A DNA stretch of 39,603 bases from positions 1 through 39,603 of the forward strand of contig JAQTMF010000004.1 of NCBI GenBank assembly GCA_028714515.1, in the 5' to 3' direction. The translations under genes were made by a program, and so were the position numbers. The stretch is from Chthoniobacteraceae bacterium. GTDB taxonomy: Bacteria; Verrucomicrobiota; Verrucomicrobiia; Chthoniobacterales; Chthoniobacteraceae. Below, one piece after another: positions 9,199 through 16,918 of the stretch (the first letter of the stretch is position 1; each line of letters starts with the position of its first letter). The notes beneath the pieces were generated by a model that was not told the origin of the DNA, did no database searches, and saw only the letters and a program-made list of their open reading frames with translations.

Positions 9199-9213
9199 CT
9201 TTGAATTTCAAAG
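9199..9213. promoter_or_regulatory. Palindrome over the ribosome-binding region of the 1432-residue protein gene
   Basis: CTTTGAA-T-TTCAAAG is a perfect 7-bp inverted repeat ending one base before the chosen ATG at 9215. It occupies the place where a Shine-Dalgarno sequence would lie, and none is visible. It could be a protein-binding operator or could limit ribosome access. Confidence 0.4.
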
Positions 9214-9214
9214 C

Positions 9215-12200
9215 ATGAGAACTCTCCCAATGCGGACGGGTCGCCGCTCGCTTCTCTTTTGGTTTTGGTTGTGCTGTCTGCTGCTCCTGGGCGGCGTCGC
9301 GGCGTCAGCGGACGAGGCGCGGCACCTGCGGCTCGCCGTGAACTGCGTGGAAAATGGCCGTCCCGCGCCCGAGATCCAGGATCTGATTACGGCAAGCCTT
9401 TCCAAGGAGCCGGAGGTGGAGATGATCGAACGCGCGCGGATCGAGCTTTTGCTGGGGGAGGGCGGGGCGATTCAGAATCCGGAACGCCGGATTCAACTGG
9501 GGCGTATTCTTTCGCTCGACTACTTCCTGAACTTCCGCCGGAGCGGCGAAGCAGGGAAAGGCGCGGCCACGTGGAGCGTGGAAGTGGTCAACGCGCAGAG
9601 CGGGGAACTGGTGACGGGCGGATCCGTGGTGGTGAAGGCCGATCCGGTGGAAACCTTGACGGCGCATGCGTTGACGCTGATTCACCGCGACCTCGCCGGA
9701 AAGCCCGCCGCCGGGCCGGGGGCCGCGGCGGCCCGCGTGGCCGTGCTGGATTTCGTGCCGGAGCCGAAGGGCGCGGTGGAGAAGGTCGGGCAGGCCTTGC
9801 GGCTGAGTGCGGACGTGCGTGCCTTTTTGAACAGCGGCGGGCTGACGGTGCTCGACCGCGCGCTGGCGGAGACGGTGGTGCGGGAAAACGGCTATCTTCA
9901 GGAGGGCTTTGTGGAAAACAGGACGGACCGCCAGCCATTGCTGGGGGCCGACGTCGTCGTCACCGGGAACCTCGGAACGGAGGGCGCGGAGACGCGGCTG
10001 GAGATGACGCTGCTGGGCACGCGGGAGGGCCGGGTGCTGGCAGCCAGGCACTTTGCCTACCGGCCGGACAAGGAAGGGGGCAGCCTGCCGGAGGAGGCGC
10101 GGCAATGGCTCGTCGAAACACTGCATCCGGCCCGGAGCGCGGAGCGCACGTTCGAGGAAACGATCCAGATCGAAGCGCTGGAGCCGTTCTACCAGGGGAT
10201 CGCCAAGTTCTGCGCCGGGCAATATCTCGAAGCCAGCGAGGAATTCCAGAAGGCGTATACCTCGAACGATAAGTTTGGCGACGCCATGCTCTGGGAGGCG
10301 CGGTGTTACGACGCGCTGAAGCTCAAGCCGCTGGCGGACGCCGAGCGGCGGTTCGTGAAGCTCGGGCTCCTGGGGCGCGGGACCGCCAGTTCGGGAAAGG
10401 CGTGCCCGGACGACGCCATCACATTCCTCGGGATCACCGGCGCGGGCGGGCAGGAGGAACGGGTGTTCGCCGAAACAGTGGAGATGCTGGCGATTGACCG
10501 GCTGGCCCGCGAGGGATCGCGCCTTCAGCTTGCGAGCCACCTCGCGCGGCTGCGCGATGAATACGACGTGCTCGTGGGGACGGACAACGCGCAAGGCACG
10601 CGCTGGACGGAGACGCCCAGCTTCCTTTCCAGCCGCAGTTTGCGTGGAGAGCTTGGACCGGCGAATGCCGAGGGAACGCGCGGCGTTTCGTGGTTTTTGG
10701 TGGATACGCTGACCGGCAAGACCGTGACCAAAACCAGCACGCGCTTGGGGAAAAATCCCGCCGACTGGAAGAAACGGGTCGCGCAGGGGATTGCCGATCT
10801 TCTCAAATCCGGCGAAGGGGCGGTTGCGGCCACGGATGGTCCGGCCGCCCCGATCCCGCTGGTCGCGGAGCTTGAAAAACAGCTCTCCGGCCGCAACGGA
10901 CCGGCCGCCAACAGGCCGCTTTTGCAACTGGCTCTCGCGGATCCCGACAACCGGCTGCTTGCCGGACGCGCGCTTGCCAAAGGGGCGGAAGGCCGGGCGG
11001 AGTTTGACGCAATGATGAACTTCGCGTTCCGGGATTTCCTCCTCTCAAAAATGTCCCCGCAAAATCCGAACCGTCCCTGGCTGGAATTGCAGCGTCTGGA
11101 AACCTTTCTCCCCTTTGACCAGACGGGCGCTTATCTCTCGGGCAGCAGCGTGGACGCGCGAGCTGGCTTGACCGGTTTCGTGGCGGCTCATCCCGCCGAT
11201 ATTCCGGGCTGTCTCGCCGAATATATCCTGCTCTACGATCAGCTTGGCTCCCTGGCGCCGGAGGGGCTCGCGGATCGCTTGGTGCAACTGGAAACACGGC
11301 TTGAAAGCCTCAACGGCGCGGAGGCCAATGGCCTGTCGGAACTTCGCGGAATGACCCGGGCCCTTCGGATTACGGCGCAGATCGCGACAGGAAAAGACAC
11401 CGCGCAAAAACTGCCGACGGATATCTTCGCCCAGCGGCTCCGCATCGAATTTGACCGGGACGGCAAACCGGCGATTCGCCGCAGATGGGGATGGCTGACG
11501 ATGGTATGGAGGAATATCGCGGCGGCGGCAACCAACCGGGAGGAGGAAGCCCGTGCGTCGCTCGCGGTGCTCGGCCGGGGCGACGAATTGCGGCGGATCG
11601 ATCCCCGGTGGCTTCGCGATTATCCCACTTCCTGCGGGATGATGTTTTTCGTCATCGACGGCCTGCACGAAGTGAACCACATGTTTGGGAAGCCGTTTTT
11701 TTATGAGTTCGACGCGGCGGCCGAGCGCGGGAAGTTCCGCGACATGACGGCCTATGCCCATCACAATCTGATGCGGCAACTCGATCTGGCTTCCACCCGG
11801 CACGATGTCAATTACCTGGAGCCGTGGGTGGATCAATTCGTTCAATATCTGACGGAGCCGGCCTACCTCAACACCGTCACCGACCAGGAATGGGAGACGA
11901 TGCGCCAGGAGTTGATCGTCCACATGGACGAGGCGAATGAGCGGGTGGGACGGGTGAAGTCGTTCGACTCCCACCGCTTTGCCGCGGACTGGCGGTTGAT
12001 GAGCCGCCGTCCGCCCGCCGAGGATGCGCCGGATCGCGAGACCGTCTTGGCGCGGGAACGGCCTGATCGCGTCCAGCTTCTCCAAGAGGAGCAAAGGGTG
12101 GGGGACGCGGCATGGCAAAATGCTCCCGCCACCAACCGGGCTTGGACGGACCTTGTTCACACGTGGCGTTTCGACAAGCAGTTCAACGCGCGGGAAAAAG

Positions 12201-13513
12201 CGCGGATCTATGCGCGGTATTTTCCCCGGCTCAACACGGTCTATCCGGGGCCGGACCTTTCCGCGGCGGAACTCGGCTTTTTGCACGATTTCGGCATGAC
12301 GCTTTTGCAGGGCGGGGAAATGACCGCCGCGGACGCCGTGTTCGCGCGGATGCTTGAGGGCGAGCCCAGCGATCTGAATTCCTTTGGAAGCGCCGTGGAA
12401 CTCCGGGCAAACGCCGCCCTCAACCTGGCCTGGAATTACCGGGCGGAGGGCCGGAAGGCGGAAGCCCTGGAGTGGGCCCGGCGTGCGTTGGAAATGAGCC
12501 TCCAAAGCGGGCGGCCGTTTCATGTTCTGGGGAGAATGAACTGGCGCGAAAGCCAGGCCGATCTCTCGGAGAAGGCCGACCAGGTGGGCACGAACTTGCG
12601 CGCCTACGCACTCCGTCTCATCAGCGAACTGCGCAACGAAGGGCAAACAGCGCCGTTGCCACAGCGCGTAAAAGCCGTGACCGTTCACACGCCGAGTGTT
12701 GAAAACAAGACGGTTACTTTCTACTACCGGGTGCCCGAAAAGGTGAAGCCGGGGAGCCCTGTTCTCGTCGTTTGCCCTTCCCAAAGCGAGGGGGCTCTGC
12801 ACTATTGCGCGGAAGGGCACCCCTGGGCGCAATTTGCCGACAAAGAGGGAATCGTTCTTTGTGTGCCGCAGTTTATTCCCGAGCCCCGATGGTCCGATTT
12901 TCCCGCCTTCGCGGGATTCCAGCAGGCGCAAGTATGGTCCGGCCAGGCCACCTTGGATGCCCTGGAGAAGATCCGCGCCGAGACCAAGATCGACAGCCGC
13001 CGGTTGTTGCTTTACGGCTACGGCGGCGGAGCGCAATTCGTGCAGACTTTTTCCCGGTTTGCGCCGGAGCGCTGCGTGGCGCTCTCGATGCACAGTGCCC
13101 AGAACTGGCTTTGGAAGGAAGGCGAACCGGTGCCGTATCCCCTTTCAAAGCTGAAGAATGTCCCGTGCCTCGTGACAACGGGCGCGGAGGATAACTACGG
13201 ATGCGACGAATGGAACCGCCTGGCGATCGCGATCCAGTGGACAACGATGGCGCGCGGCGAGGGCATCCCGGTGTTATGGAAGGCGTGGCCAGGGGTCGCG
13301 CACCAATTCGCTCCCGGGTTCGAGAAAATGTGCACGGCCTTTTTTGCCGACTGCCTGCATCCGGCCAACAAAAAAGCGCCGTTCATCGGAGATATCAGGA
13401 AATGGGTTTACTATCCTTCCGGCGACCCGCGCATCGAGAGCATCCCCCGGAATTTCCGGCAAGATATCCCGACCCGTGAACTTGCAACGCTCTGGGGAAC
13501 GCAGGCAGAATAA
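9215..13513 (+). CDS. Very large exported protein: CsgG-like repeats, helical-repeat core and inactive hydrolase-like C-terminus
   Basis: 1432 residues from ATG 9215; an earlier in-frame ATG at 9131 sits inside the hairpin and would put 28 polar residues before the signal peptide. Signal peptide: RRSLLFWFWLCCLLLLGGVAASA. Residues about 25-310 hold two CsgG-like units (for example VAVLDFVPEPKGAVEK, LTVLDRALAETVVRENG). A TPR-like stretch near 330-390 (FYQGIAKFCAGQYLEASEEFQKAY) leads into a long helical middle. From about 1165 to 1400 there is an alpha/beta-hydrolase-like domain (VLVVCPSQSEG, LLLYGYGGGAQ, PCLVTTGAEDNYG, PGVAHQF). The nucleophile elbow G-x-S-x-G reads G-Y-G-G-G, with Gly1270 where Ser is expected, so the domain is probably a non-catalytic binding module. 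It ends four bases before an intact secreted hydrolase gene. No function can be named. Confidence 0.8.
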   Translation: MRTLPMRTGRRSLLFWFWLCCLLLLGGVAASADEARHLRLAVNCVENGRPAPEIQDLITASLSKEPEVEMIERARIELLLGEGGAIQNPERRIQLGRILSLDYFLNFRRSGEAGKGAATWSVEVVNAQSGELVTGGSVVVKADPVETLTAHALTLIHRDLAGKPAAGPGAAAARVAVLDFVPEPKGAVEKVGQALRLSADVRAFLNSGGLTVLDRALAETVVRENGYLQEGFVENRTDRQPLLGADVVVTGNLGTEGAETRLEMTLLGTREGRVLAARHFAYRPDKEGGSLPEEARQWLVETLHPARSAERTFEETIQIEALEPFYQGIAKFCAGQYLEASEEFQKAYTSNDKFGDAMLWEARCYDALKLKPLADAERRFVKLGLLGRGTASSGKACPDDAITFLGITGAGGQEERVFAETVEMLAIDRLAREGSRLQLASHLARLRDEYDVLVGTDNAQGTRWTETPSFLSSRSLRGELGPANAEGTRGVSWFLVDTLTGKTVTKTSTRLGKNPADWKKRVAQGIADLLKSGEGAVAATDGPAAPIPLVAELEKQLSGRNGPAANRPLLQLALADPDNRLLAGRALAKGAEGRAEFDAMMNFAFRDFLLSKMSPQNPNRPWLELQRLETFLPFDQTGAYLSGSSVDARAGLTGFVAAHPADIPGCLAEYILLYDQLGSLAPEGLADRLVQLETRLESLNGAEANGLSELRGMTRALRITAQIATGKDTAQKLPTDIFAQRLRIEFDRDGKPAIRRRWGWLTMVWRNIAAAATNREEEARASLAVLGRGDELRRIDPRWLRDYPTSCGMMFFVIDGLHEVNHMFGKPFFYEFDAAAERGKFRDMTAYAHHNLMRQLDLASTRHDVNYLEPWVDQFVQYLTEPAYLNTVTDQEWETMRQELIVHMDEANERVGRVKSFDSHRFAADWRLMSRRPPAEDAPDRETVLARERPDRVQLLQEEQRVGDAAWQNAPATNRAWTDLVHTWRFDKQFNAREKARIYARYFPRLNTVYPGPDLSAAELGFLHDFGMTLLQGGEMTAADAVFARMLEGEPSDLNSFGSAVELRANAALNLAWNYRAEGRKAEALEWARRALEMSLQSGRPFHVLGRMNWRESQADLSEKADQVGTNLRAYALRLISELRNEGQTAPLPQRVKAVTVHTPSVENKTVTFYYRVPEKVKPGSPVLVVCPSQSEGALHYCAEGHPWAQFADKEGIVLCVPQFIPEPRWSDFPAFAGFQQAQVWSGQATLDALEKIRAETKIDSRRLLLYGYGGGAQFVQTFSRFAPERCVALSMHSAQNWLWKEGEPVPYPLSKLKNVPCLVTTGAEDNYGCDEWNRLAIAIQWTTMARGEGIPVLWKAWPGVAHQFAPGFEKMCTAFFADCLHPANKKAPFIGDIRKWVYYPSGDPRIESIPRNFRQDIPTRELATLWGTQAE

Positions 13514-13517
13514 CCCT

Positions 13518-14477
13518 ATGCGGCGTATATTGAAATTCATCCAGGCAGGTCTCGCGGCCGCCGTAATGCATCTTTGCCTTTGCGCCGCCATGGCCGCCGA
13601 CGCCGGTGCAACCTTTGAGTGGCAGGCTCCCCCGCAGGGCGATCATTGGGCGGAGTTCCGGCTGTGGGTCCCCGCCGGGTTGGCCCGCGCCAACGCGGTG
13701 ATTTCGCTCATGCCCGGCAGCAACGGCGACGGGCGCTCGATGGCCGCCGATCCCGAGTTCCAGGCCCTCGCCGAGCGCACCGGTTCGGTGTTGTTCGCCG
13801 GTTTCCTAAAAGGCACGACGGGCAGGGGATACGAAAACCCGAAGTATTGGAGCGGCACGATTTTCTTGAAGGCGCTTCGCGAACTGGGCCAGCAAGCGGG
13901 GCATCCCGAGATCGCCGACGCGCCGCTGGCAATGTGGGGGCATTCCGCCGGGGGAATGTTCAACTACAATTTCGTTTGCTGGAAGCCCGAGCGGGTCGCC
14001 GCGTTCATCGTCAACAAAGGGGCCAACTACGACGTTCCCGCCGAGGGGGCGGCCCTGGAGGTGCCGGGGCTTTGGTTCGCGGGGCAGAAGGACGAAGATT
14101 ACCGCCTCCAGGGAATCACCAATTTTTTCACCGCCGGCAGACGCCAGGGTGCGCCGTGGTGCCTCGCCTTCGAGCCGAAGGCCGGGCACGAATTGGGGCG
14201 CACGAAGGAGATGGGAATCTTTTTCCTGGAAGCCATGATGGGGCTGCGGTTGGAGCCCGCCGCGCAGACGCCGCCGAATCAACCCGCCAAGCTCCGGCCC
14301 GTGGCGGCGCACCAATGGATCGGAGGCCTTGCCCGGCACGAGGTCAGGCCATTCGATCCGCGGCTCGACGCGAACCGCATCAACTCGTGGCTGCCCGACG
14401 AACGCACCGCCAACCGTTGGCGGGCCTTTGTCACTGGCGAGCCCTTTCCCGCCGATCAAGCCGCGCCGCATCCCTAG
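13518..14477 (+). CDS. Secreted alpha/beta hydrolase (esterase-like)
   Basis: 319 residues, four bases after the large exported-protein gene. The signal peptide is RRILKFIQAGLAAAVMHLCL followed by CAAMAA-DAG. The nucleophile elbow GHSAGG (Ser143) is intact; an Asp in FAGQKDEDYR and a His in PKAGHELG are plausible triad partners. The fold and motif order match PHB-depolymerase/feruloyl-esterase-like or dienelactone-hydrolase-like enzymes, but the substrate cannot be told. It looks like an active relative of the degenerate hydrolase domain at the end of the preceding gene, which suggests a partnership or an old duplication. Its TAG stop is formed by the first three bases of the palindromic element at 14475; an empty TA site would read the same TAG, so the protein end is unchanged. 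Confidence 0.85.
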   Translation: MRRILKFIQAGLAAAVMHLCLCAAMAADAGATFEWQAPPQGDHWAEFRLWVPAGLARANAVISLMPGSNGDGRSMAADPEFQALAERTGSVLFAGFLKGTTGRGYENPKYWSGTIFLKALRELGQQAGHPEIADAPLAMWGHSAGGMFNYNFVCWKPERVAAFIVNKGANYDVPAEGAALEVPGLWFAGQKDEDYRLQGITNFFTAGRRQGAPWCLAFEPKAGHELGRTKEMGIFFLEAMMGLRLEPAAQTPPNQPAKLRPVAAHQWIGGLARHEVRPFDPRLDANRINSWLPDERTANRWRAFVTGEPFPADQAAPHP

Positions 14478-14638
14478 TGTCCTGTCAGACAAATCATTGT
14501 CATAATTCCGGCCCCTTTTCCGATTTTTCTGCGTTGCATCCTTGGGTGTTATCTTCAGATAGCACCGCTGCGGATGCGCCTTGAAAAATCGAAAAATGGA
14601 CTCGGAATTATATAAAGTATTCATCTGACAGGACACTA
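14475..14638. mobile_element. 164-bp palindromic MITE-like element
   Basis: The element begins TAGTGTCCTGTCAGA (14475-14489) and ends with the exact reverse complement TCTGACAGGACACTA (14624-14638). The whole length is an imperfect palindrome: inner matched blocks include ATAATTCCG, CGATTTTTC and GCATCC. At the centre is a perfect 10-bp stem with a two-base loop (GGTGTTATCT... at 14545-14566, counting one G-T pair). It encodes nothing. The TA at both outer edges fits a TA target duplication, as made by IS630/Tc1-mariner transposases, so it is probably a non-autonomous element moved in trans. Family assignment is inference. Confidence 0.72.
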
Positions 14639-14654
14639 GATCAACGGCGGGTAT

Positions 14655-14687
14655 ATTTGCGCAAAAGGCGGGAGGGGCTGCGCAAAT
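14655..14687. promoter_or_regulatory. Inverted repeat upstream of the leader ORF and hybrid kinase
   Basis: ATTTGCGCA (14655-14663) and TGCGCAAAT (14679-14687) form a perfect 9-bp inverted repeat with 15 bases between. It lies in the only non-coding stretch between the MITE and the kinase gene, so it may be an operator or part of a 5' leader hairpin. No sure -35/-10 was assigned. Confidence 0.4.
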
Positions 14688-14725
14688 GCGATTAGGATTC
14701 TGAAGGGAAGAAGGAGGGGGCATGA

Positions 14726-14821
14726 TTGCGAATCATCCGCCGCATCTTGGTATTGGCTACCGTGGCGGGGATTTCATTGCCGAGTCACGCGGCTCTCCCA
14801 TGCTTTGCGCAAGAAGCATGA
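14726..14821 (+). CDS. Possible 31-residue leader peptide resembling a Sec signal sequence
   Basis: A TTG start at 14726 follows a strong ribosome binding site (AAGGAGGGGG, 14711-14720) at good spacing. It encodes a peptide beginning with two arginine pairs, RIIRR, then ILVLATVAGISL, then PSHA-A, ending in FAQEA and TGA at 14819-14821. The kinase start (14834) follows 12 bases later in the same frame, with its own AGGAGG. It looks like a complete signal peptide with no mature protein. It could be a translated leader coupled to the kinase, or the remnant of a secreted protein. An overlapping ATG at 14722 in another frame uses the same ribosome site at poorer spacing. Evidence is only sequence quality and position. 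Confidence 0.4.
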   Translation: MRIIRRILVLATVAGISLPSHAALPCFAQEA

Positions 14822-14833
14822 AACAGGAGGTAT

Positions 14834-16843
14834 ATGACGGGCAAGGGCTCCATCGTGGTGGTTGATGACACGCTGGCCTCGCTGAAGCTGCTGACGGACA
14901 CTCTTGCCGCGGAGGGCTTTGAGGTGCGTCCGGCGGATAGCGGGGCCCTGGCCCTCGCCTCGGTGGCGTCGCGTCCGCCGGAGGTCATCCTCCTGGACAT
15001 CCGCATGCCGGGCATGGATGGCTTTGAGGTTTGCCGGCGGCTGAAAGCGCGCCCGGAAAGCCGCGAGATCCCCGTTTTGTTCATTAGCGCCACGACGGAC
15101 CAGGAGGAGCGGGTGGAGGGATTGAGGCTGGGGGCCGTGGATTTTATTCCGAAGCCATTCCAACGCGAAGATCTGCTGGCGCGCGTGGGGATTCACCTGG
15201 AACTGGCCCGGCTGCGGGCGAAGCTCGAGAATATGGTGACGGAGCGGACCGCCGAGTTGCGGCTTGCCAATGAGCGGTTGCAGCACGAACTGGATCAACG
15301 CAAGTGGGCCGAGGACGCCATTCGGAGACAGGCGGAGCTGCTTGACATCGCTCACGACACCATCCTGGTGTGCGACCTCGATGGCGCGATTTCGTTTTGG
15401 AACCATGGGGCGGAGGAGATGTACGGATACACCCGGCAAGAGGCCGTTGGAAGAAACGCGCACGAGCTGCTCCAAACCGTCTTCCCGCAGCCGAAGGCCG
15501 AGATCGACGCCGCCCTGCTTCGCGACGGGCGTTGGGAGGGGGAACTCATCAACACGGCGCGGGACGGCAGACGTATCGTGGCAGCCACCCGGCAGGTCTT
15601 GCAGCGGGCGAAAAATGGCGGCCTTCCGCGCGTGATGAAGATCAGCAATGACATCACCCAGCGCAAACAGGCGGAGGAAAAGCTGAAGGCCGCCAAGGTT
15701 TCCGCGGAGCGGGCCAAGGAAGCCGCCGAGGAGGCGTCGCGCGCCAAGGACCATTTTCTGGCGATCCTTTCCCATGAACTGCGCACGCCGCTGACGCCGA
15801 TCATGGCCCTGACTTCGGCCTGGGAAGAGGATGAAAGCCTCAGCGGCGCGTTGCGCGAGGATCTCGAGACGATTCATCGCAATGTGGAATTGGAGGCTCG
15901 CCTGGTTGACGATCTGCTCGACGTGACGCGGATTGTCCACGGGAAGATTAGCCTGGAGAAAACCCCCGTCGATTTGTGCGAGATTATCCGGCGGGTCGTG
16001 GAGGTCTGCCGGGAGGATCTCCGGGTTCGCCGGATTCGTTTTGAGGTGAAGACGGAAGGGGAGCCTTATCCGATCCTGGCGGATGGCACCCGTCTCCAGC
16101 AGGTTTTTTGGAACCTGCTCAAAAATGCCCTGAAGTTTACCCCCGAGGCCGGGAGCATTGGTATCCGGTGCCGACGGGCCGGGCAGAATGTCGTGGCGGA
16201 AGTCACCGACAGCGGCAAGGGCATTGCGCCGGAGGATCTGACCCGCATTTTCAACCCTTTTGAGCAGATCGAACGCCGGGAGAGCGGCGCCTTTGGCGGT
16301 CTCGGCCTCGGCTTGACGCTGTCCAAGGCGCTGGTGGAGCTGCACGGGGGCACGATTGAAGCGAAGAGCGAGGGGCTGGGGAAGGGATCGGCCTTTTGCG
16401 TCACGCTTCCCTTGGCGGCGGAGGCCGCGCCATCCGCGCCTAGCTCCGCGCCCCCGGCAACGCCCGGGGGGCAGCGGGGCTTGCGCATTTTGCTGGTGGA
16501 AGATCACGAGGATACGGCGCGCATATTGGCCCGCTTGCTCACGCGGTACGGGCACGAAGTGCGGACGGCCGGGGATTTCCAGGAGGCTTTGGCGATGACC
16601 GGGCAATGGGCGTTTGACTTGCTGATCAGCGATCTCGGTTTGCCGGATGGCAACGGGCGGGACCTGATGCGCCACCTGCGATCCATCCGGCCGGATATTC
16701 CCGGCATCGCGATCAGCGGCTTCGGAACGGATGAGGATATCCGCCAGAGTCAGGCCGCCGGTTTTGAGGAGCACCTCATCAAACCGCTGAATACCGCGGC
16801 CCTGTGCGCGGTGATCCAGCGGATCGCCTCCAAAACGGCGTGA
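14834..16843 (+). CDS. Cytoplasmic hybrid sensor histidine kinase (REC-PAS-HisKA-HATPase-REC)
   Basis: 669 residues, no membrane helix. An N-terminal receiver (VVVDD at 8-12, phospho-acceptor Asp55 in LLDIRMPG, Lys in PKPF) is followed by a coiled linker (about 125-165), a PAS domain (about 165-280), and the dimerisation/phospho-acceptor domain with LSHELRTPL (His314). The ATPase domain (NLLKNALKFTP, DSGKGI, GLGLGLTLSKAL) precedes a second receiver (ILLVEDHED, Asp in LLISDLGLPDG, Lys in IKPLN). All key residues are present. The ribosome site AGGAGG lies seven bases before the ATG. It stands first of four plus-strand genes with a porin, a PhnD-like lipoprotein and a second hybrid kinase. There is no separate output regulator here, so it probably relays to a distant partner. 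Confidence 0.92.
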   Translation: MTGKGSIVVVDDTLASLKLLTDTLAAEGFEVRPADSGALALASVASRPPEVILLDIRMPGMDGFEVCRRLKARPESREIPVLFISATTDQEERVEGLRLGAVDFIPKPFQREDLLARVGIHLELARLRAKLENMVTERTAELRLANERLQHELDQRKWAEDAIRRQAELLDIAHDTILVCDLDGAISFWNHGAEEMYGYTRQEAVGRNAHELLQTVFPQPKAEIDAALLRDGRWEGELINTARDGRRIVAATRQVLQRAKNGGLPRVMKISNDITQRKQAEEKLKAAKVSAERAKEAAEEASRAKDHFLAILSHELRTPLTPIMALTSAWEEDESLSGALREDLETIHRNVELEARLVDDLLDVTRIVHGKISLEKTPVDLCEIIRRVVEVCREDLRVRRIRFEVKTEGEPYPILADGTRLQQVFWNLLKNALKFTPEAGSIGIRCRRAGQNVVAEVTDSGKGIAPEDLTRIFNPFEQIERRESGAFGGLGLGLTLSKALVELHGGTIEAKSEGLGKGSAFCVTLPLAAEAAPSAPSSAPPATPGGQRGLRILLVEDHEDTARILARLLTRYGHEVRTAGDFQEALAMTGQWAFDLLISDLGLPDGNGRDLMRHLRSIRPDIPGIAISGFGTDEDIRQSQAAGFEEHLIKPLNTAALCAVIQRIASKTA

Positions 16844-16918
16844 CGGCAAGGCAAAGGCGCGGCCGGCCCTTCGTGCACGATTTCCCGAGTGTCTTCCGGC
16901 CTCCGTTTGCCTCCCCCA

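Noticed and set aside
14722-14865. 47-codon ORF from ATG 14722 overlapping the kinase start
   Set aside because: It shares the ribosome site with the 14726 TTG ORF at poorer spacing and encodes no recognisable protein, while the TTG frame gives a clear signal-peptide-like sequence.
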